A stretch of 64,000 bases of DNA from Leucobacter weissii (GTDB taxonomy: Bacteria; Actinomycetota; Actinomycetes; Actinomycetales; Microbacteriaceae): the NCBI RefSeq assembly GCF_017565745.1, contig NZ_JAGDYM010000001.1:1-64000 (forward strand). Direction: 5' to 3'. Position numbers and translations under genes: made by a program. A model generated the notes under the pieces. That model was not told the DNA's origin, did no database searches, and saw only the letters and a program-made list of their open reading frames with translations. Shown here one piece after another: positions 52,184-60,907 of the stretch. How positions within the stretch are numbered: the first letter of the stretch is position 1; every line of letters starts with the position of its first letter.

Positions 52184-52214
52184 AGCGTAGCTCCTGGAGC
52201 GCACTCCAGGTCAA
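52184..52214 (-). promoter_or_regulatory. merR promoter with 19-bp spacer and operator
   Basis: On the minus strand TTGACC (52209-52214) and TACGCT (52184-52189) are separated by exactly 19 bp. The spacer contains TGGAGTGCGCTCCA, part of the palindrome CCTGGAG/CTCCAGG (52193-52210). Confidence 0.8.
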
Positions 52215-52252
52215 GCGCCGCGCATCCCGGCCGGTGCGCGACGGCCCGGGAT

Positions 52253-52283
52253 TTGCGTTGGAGTCCGCTCCAGCGCCTAGGCT
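52253..52283 (+). promoter_or_regulatory. Oxidoreductase promoter with 19-bp spacer and MerR operator
   Basis: TTGCGT (52253-52258) and TAGGCT (52278-52283) are 19 bp apart, the overlong spacing corrected by MerR-type activators. The spacer holds TGGAGTCCGCTCCA (52259-52272), differing at one base from the merR-side operator. Confidence 0.8.
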
Positions 52284-52319
52284 CCCAGCCGTACCCGACC
52301 CCGACCATCAGGAGGAGCC

Positions 52320-53279
52320 ATGCGCGCTCTCGCGCTCACCGGAAACGCCGCAGCCCCCGGACTCGCCCTCGTCGAGCGCCCCGCACCCGTCCCGGCCGCC
52401 GGCGAGATCACCGTCGACGTCGAGGCCGCCGGCGTGGGCCTGATCGACGCGCTGTGGGCGACCGGCGCGATGCCGCAGCAGGACGGCTTCGTCCCCGGGC
52501 TCGAGGTCGCCGGTACGGTCCGCGAACTCGGCGACGGCGTCACAGCGTTCGAGCCCGGGCAGCACGTGGCGGCCATCCTTCCCGGGGCCGGCGGCTTCGC
52601 CGAGGTCGCACGCGCCTCGGCGGCCCTCGTCGCGCCGATCCCGGACGGCATGGACGTCGCGCAGGCCTCCGTCGTGCCGGTCAACACCGTCACGGCGCAT
52701 CTCGCGCTCACGACGGTCGCTCGATTCGCCCGCGGGGAGGCGGTGCTCGTGCACGCCGCCGCGGGCGGACTCGGATCGCAGTTCGGACAGATCGCCCGCA
52801 CCCTCGGAGCCGGCCGCGTCGACGTCGTCGTCGGCGCGCCGGCGAAGCGCGGGACCGCCCGAGACCTCGGCTACGACCACGCCTACCTGCGCGACCGGCT
52901 GCCCGACGTCCCCGAGAGAGGGTACGACATCGTGGTCGACCCCGTCGGCGGAGAGGCCACCGCCGACGCGTTCCGGGTGCTCCGCGAGGGAGGCCGGCTG
53001 CTCCGGGTCGGCAACGCCTCGCAGGCCCCCGACGTCGCCGTGAGCTCGGTGGCGCACTGGTTGGAGAACAAGACGACGACCGGCTTCAACGTGGGCGCGT
53101 GGCTCTCGCGCCGCCCGGAGGACGGGGCCGCATCGCTCCGCTGGTCGCTCGCGGCCGTCGCCTCGGGCGAGATCGACGTCCCGCTCACCGGCACGGCCGC
53201 GCTCGGCGAGTGCGCCGCACTGCTGGAGCGCCTCCTCTCGGGCGCCACCGTCGGCAAGCTCGCCCTGCTGATCGACTAG
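52320..53279 (+). CDS. Zeta-crystallin-like NADPH:quinone oxidoreductase (MDR family)
   Basis: 319 residues. GroES-like N-terminal domain (VGLIDALWATG, GLEVAGTVRELG) and a Rossmann domain with VLVHAAAGGLGSQFGQIARTLGA (core AAAGGLG). No zinc ligands are evident, as expected for quinone oxidoreductases that transfer electrons from NADPH to quinones or enones. AGGAGGAG precedes ATG 52320. It is divergent from the MerR regulator, which probably activates it on exposure to reactive electrophiles. Confidence 0.92.
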   Translation: MRALALTGNAAAPGLALVERPAPVPAAGEITVDVEAAGVGLIDALWATGAMPQQDGFVPGLEVAGTVRELGDGVTAFEPGQHVAAILPGAGGFAEVARASAALVAPIPDGMDVAQASVVPVNTVTAHLALTTVARFARGEAVLVHAAAGGLGSQFGQIARTLGAGRVDVVVGAPAKRGTARDLGYDHAYLRDRLPDVPERGYDIVVDPVGGEATADAFRVLREGGRLLRVGNASQAPDVAVSSVAHWLENKTTTGFNVGAWLSRRPEDGAASLRWSLAAVASGEIDVPLTGTAALGECAALLERLLSGATVGKLALLID

Positions 53280-53304
53280 AACGGCGCGTCCGGCACCCGA
53301 GATC

Positions 53305-53318
53305 ATGAATCGTTTCAT
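53305..53318. promoter_or_regulatory. LacI-type operator, distal copy
   Basis: ATGAATCGTTTCAT is the exact reverse complement of the promoter-proximal site at 53413-53426, 108 bp downstream. Paired sites allow repression by DNA looping. Confidence 0.7.
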
Positions 53319-53402
53319 GTGCACCGAAGGCCGATCGCCGTCGAGATCCGCGCTGACATCCGTGTCATATCGCGGGCTCGGCGACGATTCGCCGAGAACG
53401 GC

Positions 53403-53432
53403 TTGACTATTTATGAAACGATTCATTACTAT
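53403..53432 (+). promoter_or_regulatory. Rhamnosidase promoter with LacI-type operator
   Basis: TTGACT (53403-53408) and TACTAT (53427-53432) form a good promoter with an 18-bp spacer. The spacer contains ATGAAACGATTCAT (53413-53426), an operator lying fully between the -35 and -10 boxes. No lacI gene is adjacent; the regulator must be encoded elsewhere, or be the LacI at 2284, whose own site differs. Confidence 0.78.
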
Positions 53433-53503
53433 CGTTGCGAGTTCCACCCTCATCAACCCGTCACCGTCGACGCGCTCGATCGAAGAACCGGAGAAAGGCA
53501 ACG

Positions 53504-56500
53504 ATGCCTCAGCGACCAGCCCTGTCCGTATCCAGCAGAGCATTCCTCGCGGGGGTGATGACCCTCCTGATGGTGCTCACCCTCGGTCTCGGAACCGGGC
53601 CCGCGCCCGCTCGGGCCGCCGAGCCGGCGCCGACCGGCCTCCGCGTCAACGGACTCGATCGCCCGAGCGACCTGGACGACCTCGAATCCCCCGCCTTCTC
53701 CTGGTACGTCTCCTCGCGGGAGCAGGCGGCCTACCGGATCGTCGTGGCCTCGACCGCCGCGGGTGCCGCCGACGGCACGGGCGACGTCTGGGACTCCGGC
53801 AAGGTCGCCTCGGACCGGCAGACCGACGTGCCGTACGCCGGCGATCCGCTCGAGGCGGGCTCGCGCTACTTCTGGAGCGTGCAGACCTGGGACGGCGGCG
53901 ATGCGGCCTCCACGCGGTCGGAACCGTCGTGGTTCGGCACGTCTCCCGGCGGCGTCTGGGAGGGCAGCACCCCCATCTGGGCGAGTTCCGCGCCGGGCGG
54001 GTCGGCGCAGCGCTGGGACGACTACACGATCACGACGCGCTTCACCATCACCGAGAACGCGCTCGGCGTGCTCTTCCGCGCCTCGGGCAACAACGGGCTC
54101 ATGTGGCAGTTCCGGGCGAACAACAATCGCCTCGTCCCGCACACCCTGGTGAACGGGCAGTACACGGCCCTCCCGCACGTCGATCTGCCTGCGGGCACCA
54201 TCACCGCGAACACGCCGGTCCCGATCGAGATCACGGTGCAGGGCGAGCGGGTCGTCACGAAGATCGGCGGCACCGAGGTGGACGACCGGACGATACCGGG
54301 GGCGCCGGCCGAGGGCACGGTCGGGTTCCGCACGGGGGGCTCGGAGGCGGGCTACGTGCACGAGCTCGACATCGTCGCCGGCGGTGGCGGGGTGCTGCTC
54401 AGCAACGACTTCTCGGCGACCAACCCCTTCCCCTGCGGGTCGATCAGCAACGGCGCCTACAACGTCGGACGCGGGCAGTCCTGCGTGCAGCAGAACAGCG
54501 CCGACTGGTCGTTCCTCCGCACCGAGGTCGTGCCGAAGAACACCGAGATCGTCGGCGCCACCCTGTTCGCCACGGCCGGCGACTTCCGCGGCCATCTCCA
54601 GTACGTCTTCAAGGCCTACGTCAACGGCGAATTCGTGGGGCTCGGGCCGACGAACCGGATCCGCACCGAGAACCGCTTCGACGGCTTCGACGTGACGGAG
54701 CAGATCCGAGCCGGCGAGCCGAACGCCATCGGCGTGATCGCCTACACCGCGGGAGCGGAGCGGCAGCGCTTCATCGGGCAGTTGCGCGTCGACTACGCGG
54801 ACGGCACCTCGCAGACCTTCGGCACGGGCACCGACTGGAAGGGGATGACGGGGGCCGAGGTGTTCCCCTCCGCCGGATCCATCGGCACCGGGTACTTCTC
54901 GGCGCCGAAGGAGAATCTCGATCTGCGCGAGTACCCCGAGGGCTTCGACCTCCCCGGCTTCGACGACGACGGCTGGGCGGACGCCGTGCAGAAGCCCGCC
55001 TTCGCCGATCTGCAGGCGACGCCCATGGCGAAGGTCGAGGAGCAGCTGCACGCGCCGGTCGAGATCGTGGACAAGGGCGACGGCAACTACTTCGTCGACT
55101 TCGGGCGGACCTGGATCGGAGGCGTCCACTACGAGATCGACGGGGGAGCGTCGGGCCAACGGGTCGATCTCCGCTTCGGCGAGGTGGAGACGAGCGTCGG
55201 CAGCGCCACCGCGAAGTACCAGCTCGACACCGGCAACCAGTACCAGGACGTCGTGACCCTCACCGACGGATCCCAGACCGTGCGGACCTGGGGCATGCGG
55301 GTGTTCCGCTACCTCGAGATCATCGGCGCGCCCGAGCCGGTCACGGCCGACAGCCTTCGCGCGCTGGCGCTCGTCTACCCCTTCGACCAGGAGGCGTCGT
55401 CGTTCACCTCCTCGGACGACAACCTGGATCAGGTCTACCAGCTCTCGAAGAACAGCATCGAAGCGCTCAACGTCAACTTCTTCACCGATTCCTGGACGCG
55501 TGAGCGCACCAACTACGAGGCGGACGGCTATCTCCAGCAGATGTCGTCCCTCTATCTCATGGAGGATCTGTCGCTCGCGCGCTATTCGATGAATTATTTC
55601 GAGGGCAATCGCACCTGGCCGACCGAATGGCCCATCTACGTGGTGCTCTCCGTGCACGACGCCTGGCGGCAGACGGGCAATATCGAGCAGGTGGCGCAGT
55701 ACTACGACAATCTCGCGACCAAGATGCCCACGAAGTGGATCGACGCGGACACGGGACTCGTCGGCAAGGCCGACCGCTCGAACGGCTGCAACAGCCAGAC
55801 CGACTGCGACATCGTGGACTGGCCGACGAGCCAGCGCGACGGCTACCAGTTCCGGCACTACAACACGGTGCTCAACGCGCTCTCCTACCGTGCCCTGCGC
55901 GACATGGCGGCGATGGCCGAGGCGCTCGATAAGACGGAGGACGCCGCGGGCTACACCGCCCAGGCCGACCGTCTCCGCGACGCACTGAACGATCGGCTCT
56001 ACAACGAGGAACTCGGCGCCTATGACGACGGCATGAACGCGGCCGGACAGCTCACCGGTCACTACGCGCTGCACGCGAGCGCCTTCGCGCTGGCCTTCGG
56101 GGTGCCGGAGGGCGATCAGGCGGCCCGCGTGGCCGACTTCGTGGCCGACAAGGGGATGGTCTGCAGCGTCTACTGCGCCGGCTTCTCCATCACCGGTCTC
56201 ATAGACGGTGGACGTGCGGACGCCGCGGTGGCGCAGCTGAGCTCCACGGGGCTGTCGAGCTGGATGAACATGATCGCCCGGGGCGCGGGCGCGACCGCGG
56301 AGGCCTGGGATCGGAGTCAGAAGAGCAATCTGACGTACTCCCATCCCTGGGCGGCCTCTCCGGCGTTCCACGTGCCCTCCGGCATCTTCGGGATCCGTCC
56401 GGTCGAGGCGGGCTACTCGACCTTCCAGATCAAGCCGCAGGCCGGCGGGCTCGAGCACGCCTCCGTCGCGGTGCCGACCGTCAAGGGCCGCATCGGTGTC

Positions 56501-57391
56501 GCCTTCGACCACGACGACGACGGTCGGATCCAGCTCGTCGCCAGCATCCCGGGCAACACGACTGCGGATGTGTCGATCCCGGTCCCGGCCGGCACGGAGC
56601 GGGTCTATCTGAACGGCGTGGAGCACCCGGTCGAGGAGGTGGACGGTTTCGCCACGCTCTCCGGGGTCGCGGCGGGGTGCCGGCTCTTCACACTGGACGG
56701 CGGGGACGAGGCGGTCGGCAACGAACTCCTGAGGGGTGCCTGCGTGCCGGAGCTGGAGCCCGAGCCGGAGCCCGAGCCGGAACCGATCGCGACGGTGACG
56801 TCGGTGAGGTTCGCGAAGCCGTCGGCGAAGTACAACCTGGCGAACAGCGCGACGGTGACCGTGGCGGCGGACCCGGCGGCGGAGTCGAGCGGCGCCGGGC
56901 AGCCCGTCGGAACCGTGCGGCTGCGGATCGCGGGGCAGAGCTACGACGCCAAGCTGTCGGGCGGGAAGGCCGCGATCCGGCTGACGAAGCCGGTGCGGGT
57001 CGGATCGCACACGGCCAGCGCGGCGTTCACCAGCGACGATGCCGCGGCCTTCGAGAACTCGACCGGCACCGCCGTCCTGCGAGTGACGAAGATCGTGCCG
57101 AAGATCTCGGCGAAACTGCTGAAGCCGAAGGTGAAGCGGAAGCAGTACCCGCGCCTGCGGGTGGCGGTGACGATCCCGGGGTCGTTGAAGGCGAAGGCCG
57201 CGAAGTACACCGTGCAGGTGTTCGACGGGAAGAAGCGGATCACGACGCAGAAGCTCAGCAGCGCGGGCACGGCCACGGTGAAGCTGCCGAAGCTGAAGCG
57301 GGGCACCCACAAGATCCGGGCGAAGGTGGTGGCGACGGCGAACACCAAGGCGAAGTCGAGCGCCGCGCGAACGCTGCGCGTCATTCGCTAG
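53504..57391 (+). CDS. Secreted alpha-L-rhamnosidase (GH78) with extra domains
   Basis: About 1295 residues. The signal peptide ends near PARAAEPAP (residue 40). Order: a fibronectin-like/rhamnosidase N-domain (about 45-150), a laminin-G or jelly-roll-like insert (about 165-300), then the GH78 core. The core shows LQYVFKAYVNGEFVGLGP, ENRFDGFDVTEQIRAGE (FDGFDVTEQIRAG core) and the catalytic region TDSWTRERTNYEADGYLQ, corresponding to the acidic TD-RER block of the family. The (alpha/alpha)6 barrel ends near residue 990. An EPEPEPEPEP linker leads to a Lys-rich Ig-like domain similar in character to the C-terminus of the 44008 product. It should remove terminal rhamnose from plant or bacterial glycans outside the cell. 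ATG 53504 follows GGAGAAAGG. Confidence 0.88.
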   Translation: MPQRPALSVSSRAFLAGVMTLLMVLTLGLGTGPAPARAAEPAPTGLRVNGLDRPSDLDDLESPAFSWYVSSREQAAYRIVVASTAAGAADGTGDVWDSGKVASDRQTDVPYAGDPLEAGSRYFWSVQTWDGGDAASTRSEPSWFGTSPGGVWEGSTPIWASSAPGGSAQRWDDYTITTRFTITENALGVLFRASGNNGLMWQFRANNNRLVPHTLVNGQYTALPHVDLPAGTITANTPVPIEITVQGERVVTKIGGTEVDDRTIPGAPAEGTVGFRTGGSEAGYVHELDIVAGGGGVLLSNDFSATNPFPCGSISNGAYNVGRGQSCVQQNSADWSFLRTEVVPKNTEIVGATLFATAGDFRGHLQYVFKAYVNGEFVGLGPTNRIRTENRFDGFDVTEQIRAGEPNAIGVIAYTAGAERQRFIGQLRVDYADGTSQTFGTGTDWKGMTGAEVFPSAGSIGTGYFSAPKENLDLREYPEGFDLPGFDDDGWADAVQKPAFADLQATPMAKVEEQLHAPVEIVDKGDGNYFVDFGRTWIGGVHYEIDGGASGQRVDLRFGEVETSVGSATAKYQLDTGNQYQDVVTLTDGSQTVRTWGMRVFRYLEIIGAPEPVTADSLRALALVYPFDQEASSFTSSDDNLDQVYQLSKNSIEALNVNFFTDSWTRERTNYEADGYLQQMSSLYLMEDLSLARYSMNYFEGNRTWPTEWPIYVVLSVHDAWRQTGNIEQVAQYYDNLATKMPTKWIDADTGLVGKADRSNGCNSQTDCDIVDWPTSQRDGYQFRHYNTVLNALSYRALRDMAAMAEALDKTEDAAGYTAQADRLRDALNDRLYNEELGAYDDGMNAAGQLTGHYALHASAFALAFGVPEGDQAARVADFVADKGMVCSVYCAGFSITGLIDGGRADAAVAQLSSTGLSSWMNMIARGAGATAEAWDRSQKSNLTYSHPWAASPAFHVPSGIFGIRPVEAGYSTFQIKPQAGGLEHASVAVPTVKGRIGVAFDHDDDGRIQLVASIPGNTTADVSIPVPAGTERVYLNGVEHPVEEVDGFATLSGVAAGCRLFTLDGGDEAVGNELLRGACVPELEPEPEPEPEPIATVTSVRFAKPSAKYNLANSATVTVAADPAAESSGAGQPVGTVRLRIAGQSYDAKLSGGKAAIRLTKPVRVGSHTASAAFTSDDAAAFENSTGTAVLRVTKIVPKISAKLLKPKVKRKQYPRLRVAVTIPGSLKAKAAKYTVQVFDGKKRITTQKLSSAGTATVKLPKLKRGTHKIRAKVVATANTKAKSSAARTLRVIR

Positions 57392-57402
57392 CCGAGGCGG
57401 AG

Positions 57403-57438
57403 TGCGCCGGACGGGTCCGACGGGAGCCGTCCGGCGCA
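57403..57438. terminator. Convergent terminator hairpin
   Basis: TGCGCCGGACGG (57403-57414) and CCGTCCGGCGCA (57427-57438) form a perfect 12-bp stem with a 12-nt loop between the convergent rhamnosidase and 57513 genes. Confidence 0.75.
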
Positions 57439-57512
57439 CCGGTGCCGGCCCTGCGTCTCGAGTGGCGCGACGGCGCACGGGGCCGCGCGCTCGACCGAGG
57501 CGAGGGGGATGC

Positions 57513-59435
57513 TCACTCGCGGTAGAAGTTCGTGTCCCCGATCATCACGCCCTCGCTCGGCGACGCCTTGCCGCGGATGTCGTGCATGATGCCGATCGTG
57601 TGCCGCTTCTTCTTGCCGTTCGAGTAGCGCAGCTCGATCCGGCCCTTGCTGATCACGCGGTAGGTGCCGCGCTGGTCGGCGGGGATGATCGCCCAGGACG
57701 AGCCGAGGCCCGGCCAGCTGCCGACCGAGGACCGAGACCACACGAACTTCCGGTTCTTGCCCAGGACGAGCCGTTCCGTGGTCGCGGTGCAGGTGAGCAT
57801 GCAGTAGCCGGTCCAATCGTGCCGCAGCAGCTTGGCCGAGAGCCTGGCGCCCTTCTTCGGCAGCGTGAGCGGCTCGAAGTAGGCCTTCGCCTCGCCCTTC
57901 TTCGCCCGGTACCGGAAGCCCTCGCTCGTCACCTTGAACTTCTGCGCGCCGATCTTCGCGACGCCGGTCCGCTTGTTGTAGCTGTACCGCTTGCAGCTCT
58001 TCGAGCTCTTGCCGCAGCGGGGTTTCTTGCCGCTCTTCGGGAATCCGACGTAGGCCCACTTCTTGTTGAGGAACCACACCGCGCGGTTGTTCCAGCCCTG
58101 GTAGTCGGACAGGCTCGAGGGCAGGAAGCCCCAGAAGTACCTGCCGGAGAGCGAACGGTACTTCGTCTTCTTCGGCTTGACCACGATCTTGACGCTCTTG
58201 GCGCTCTTCGCCCCGCCGCTCGCGGTCGCCGTCGTCTTGAAGCTGCGCTGCTTGCCGCTCTTCACCTTCACATTGAAGGTGACGGTCTTCGAGCGTCCGG
58301 CCTTGATGGTTCCGAGGCCGCGGCTCTTCTTCTTGATCGAGAGGCCCTTGCCCGAAGCCTTGAGCCGCACGCTGCGCGCGTCCCCCTCGCCGCTGTTCCG
58401 GATCGTCACCCGGACCTTCGTGGTCTTGCCCCGGTAGTTGCCCTGCAGCGGCTTGCCGAGGTCGAGCGCCAGCTTCGGCTTGAAGACGTCCTGCAGACTC
58501 TCGGCGTAGAAGGCCGTGTAGTTCGGAGAGCCGCCCGTGCTCTGGTTGAGGCCGTAAGCGCAATTCCAGTTCGACGACCGGATCTTCGCGTGGGCCCTGC
58601 TCGTCAGCGTCAGCACGTTCTTGCTGCGGGAGCGGGTGACCGTGAGGCTGCCCTCCGTGCCGCCGTTCCCGTCGAGGAAGGCCCCGGCCGCACTGGCCCC
58701 GACCGCCGTCGCGCCGAGGCCCACCCGGGCGAGGCAGCTGTTGCCCGACCAGGTGCCGAGGTACACGTACACCACGGAGTCGAGCGACGTTGTCGGCGTC
58801 TGCGCGAACGTCGCCTTCGCCGTGATGGTCCGCTCGACCAGGTCGCGGGTCACGTCGATCCGCGTGAGACGCTGCTGCTGAGTCGGCGGCACGATGTCGT
58901 CGCGCGCATCGGCCAGTCTGACCTTCTGCGAGATCAACCCATTCGCGTAGCGCGCGCTCGCGGTCGAGTTCGTCGCGTCGGACTGCCTCGATTCGAGCCC
59001 CTGCTCGCTCTGCCGAGCGACGGGCAGGTCGAGTACCGGCGGGGCGGGTTCGTCCTTGCTCTCGGCATCCGCGTCGTCCACCGGCGCCGCGTCGTCATCG
59101 ATCCCCGGTGCTGGCCGGTCGGGAGCCTGCTCGGAGGACCCGGCCGCTCCATCCGCCGCGTCTGTCCCGTCCCGGGTCGTGCCGGCGTCGACCGGGTCGG
59201 TCGGATCCGCGGCGTCCTCGGCGGCGTCCTCGCCGGCGGTCGCGGTGCCCGTTCCGCGCTCGTGCGAGACCGCACCGGGCTCGGCGGCGTCCTCGGCGTA
59301 GGAGGGCGCCGAGAGGCCGGTGAACACGAGCGCGAACAGGGCGATCATCGCCGTCGCCGACGTGCCCCTCGTCCATGGCCGTGCCCGTCGGGTCGTCGGC
59401 TGCTGAATCGGTCGTGATGGAGTCGCCCCGTTCAT
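57513..59435 (-). CDS. Secreted cationic protein of unknown function
   Basis: 640 residues. A signal peptide (MIALFALVFTGLSAPSYA) ends near residue 48 and is followed by a long acidic, disordered stretch (about 50-150, rich in Asp/Ala/Pro). A beta-rich domain (160-340) contains paired cysteines (SGNSCLARVG, NWNCAYGLN). Next is a CARDB-like Ig domain (about 355-430, VRVTIRNSGEGDARSVRLKA), then a Lys-rich C-terminal domain with aromatic residues and four Cys (CGKSSKSC, CMLTC). Not recognised as an enzyme. ATG 59435 has TACATT (59444-59449, minus) 8 nt upstream. It belongs with the other large secreted proteins nearby. Confidence 0.7.
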   Translation of the reverse strand: MNGATPSRPIQQPTTRRARPWTRGTSATAMIALFALVFTGLSAPSYAEDAAEPGAVSHERGTGTATAGEDAAEDAADPTDPVDAGTTRDGTDAADGAAGSSEQAPDRPAPGIDDDAAPVDDADAESKDEPAPPVLDLPVARQSEQGLESRQSDATNSTASARYANGLISQKVRLADARDDIVPPTQQQRLTRIDVTRDLVERTITAKATFAQTPTTSLDSVVYVYLGTWSGNSCLARVGLGATAVGASAAGAFLDGNGGTEGSLTVTRSRSKNVLTLTSRAHAKIRSSNWNCAYGLNQSTGGSPNYTAFYAESLQDVFKPKLALDLGKPLQGNYRGKTTKVRVTIRNSGEGDARSVRLKASGKGLSIKKKSRGLGTIKAGRSKTVTFNVKVKSGKQRSFKTTATASGGAKSAKSVKIVVKPKKTKYRSLSGRYFWGFLPSSLSDYQGWNNRAVWFLNKKWAYVGFPKSGKKPRCGKSSKSCKRYSYNKRTGVAKIGAQKFKVTSEGFRYRAKKGEAKAYFEPLTLPKKGARLSAKLLRHDWTGYCMLTCTATTERLVLGKNRKFVWSRSSVGSWPGLGSSWAIIPADQRGTYRVISKGRIELRYSNGKKKRHTIGIMHDIRGKASPSEGVMIGDTNFYRE

Positions 59436-59541
59436 ACCAGAGGAATGTACCAGCCGGTCACCCGCGGCGCCAGGGGTGGAACCGGCCCGCCGTCCCTGGT
59501 AGCCGCCGTTGGGAGAGCCGATTCCGGGTAGGGTATCGAGG

Positions 59542-60867
59542 GTGAGCAGCGCCACTTCCGAGACCGTCGAGTTGTTGCGGGCCCTGGTGCGCGAGGCCTG
59601 CGTCAACACGGGCGAGGCGAGCTCCGGCGGCGAGATCCGGGCCGTGCGGGTGCTGCAGCGGTTCCTGGCCGAGGCCGTCGAACGCCGATGCTGCGAGACC
59701 CGCGTGTTCGAGGCGTCGCCCGGCCGGGCCTCGCTGGTGGCCCGGGTGCGCGGAACCGATCCCGATGCGCCCGCCCTGGGCCTGCTCGGCCATCTGGACG
59801 TGGTCCCGGTCGACGCCGAGCGCTGGACGCACGACCCCTTCGGCGGCGACCTGATCGAGGGCGAGATCTGGGGGCGGGGCACCGTCGACATGCTCTACCT
59901 CACCGCGGCCTTCGCCACGGCCTTCCGCGAGGTCGCGCTGGCCGAGGAGCGCCCCCGCGGCGACCTGCTCCTGCTGGCCGTCGCCGACGAGGAGGCGGGC
60001 AGCGACTACGGGCTGCGCTGGCTGCTGCGCGAGCACCCGGACGCCTTCGGGGTGACCGAGGCGCTCAGCGAATCGGGCGGGATGCGCATGGGCGATCACG
60101 TGGTGGTCGAGGTCGCCGAGAAGGGTTCTGCCGGCCGCCGCCTCGTCGTCCGCGGCACGCCGGGCCACGCCTCCATCCCGTTCGGCGCGCAGAGCGCCGC
60201 CTATGCGGCGGGCGAGGTGCTGCAGCGCCTGGCGGCGGTGGCGCCGGCGGTCGAGCTCGGCGCACTCTGGCGCTCGTTCGTCGAGGCCCGGATAGACGAC
60301 CCGGATCTTGCCGGACGCATGCTCGACCCGGTGCGCCTGGACGCCGCGCTCCTCGAGCTCGGAGGCATAGCGGGCTACGCGCACGCGGCCTCACGGGTGA
60401 CGATCTCGCCCACCGTGCTCCGAGCCGGTCAGGCGCACAACGTCATCCCCGGCGAGGCGCACATCGACCTCGACATCCGCACCCTGCCCGGCACCACCGA
60501 CGACGAGGTCGACGCCCTGCTCGCCGAGATGCTCAGCGGACTCTCCGCCGAGGTGGAGGTGAGGCACCTGCGGGGCTGGCCCGCCACGGAATCGCCCGAG
60601 GACGAACCGCTCTTCGACGCCGTGCGCGACGCGATCGCGCAGACCGACGGATCCCCCGTGGTGCCGATCATGGCGGCGGGCGGTTCCGATGCCCGCCTGC
60701 TCCGGGAGCTGGGCATCCCCTCGTACGGCTTCGGCCTGCTCTCGGCGGACTGGAGCTACGAGCGGTACCGGCAGCGGATCCATGCGCACGACGAGCGCAT
60801 CGACGTCGCCTCGGTCGAGCTCACGGTCGAGGCGCTGCGCCGCATCGTGAGCGCGCGCGTCGGCTGA
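59542..60867 (+). CDS. M20-family metallopeptidase
   Basis: 441 residues. Metal-site motifs: LGHLDVVP (His, Asp), GRGTVDM (bridging Asp), DEEAGSDYG (catalytic and metal Glu) and GGSDARLLRE near the C-terminus. The dimerisation domain lies in the middle. In GRGTVDMLYL a Leu replaces the usual Lys or Lys-like residue after DM, a minor change. The family hydrolyses dipeptides or removes acyl groups from amino acids. GTG 59542 is chosen because TAGGGT (59529-59534) lies 7 nt upstream, giving a leaderless start. It converges with the amidohydrolase gene. Confidence 0.92.
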   Translation: MSSATSETVELLRALVREACVNTGEASSGGEIRAVRVLQRFLAEAVERRCCETRVFEASPGRASLVARVRGTDPDAPALGLLGHLDVVPVDAERWTHDPFGGDLIEGEIWGRGTVDMLYLTAAFATAFREVALAEERPRGDLLLLAVADEEAGSDYGLRWLLREHPDAFGVTEALSESGGMRMGDHVVVEVAEKGSAGRRLVVRGTPGHASIPFGAQSAAYAAGEVLQRLAAVAPAVELGALWRSFVEARIDDPDLAGRMLDPVRLDAALLELGGIAGYAHAASRVTISPTVLRAGQAHNVIPGEAHIDLDIRTLPGTTDDEVDALLAEMLSGLSAEVEVRHLRGWPATESPEDEPLFDAVRDAIAQTDGSPVVPIMAAGGSDARLLRELGIPSYGFGLLSADWSYERYRQRIHAHDERIDVASVELTVEALRRIVSARVG

Positions 60868-60907
60868 GGCGAGCGCGCTCCGGCGCGGCGAACGAGTCGG
60901 GTCCGCG

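Noticed and set aside
53453-57478. A 1341-codon minus-strand frame opposite the rhamnosidase
   Set aside because: Shadow of a recognised GH78 gene in high-GC DNA.
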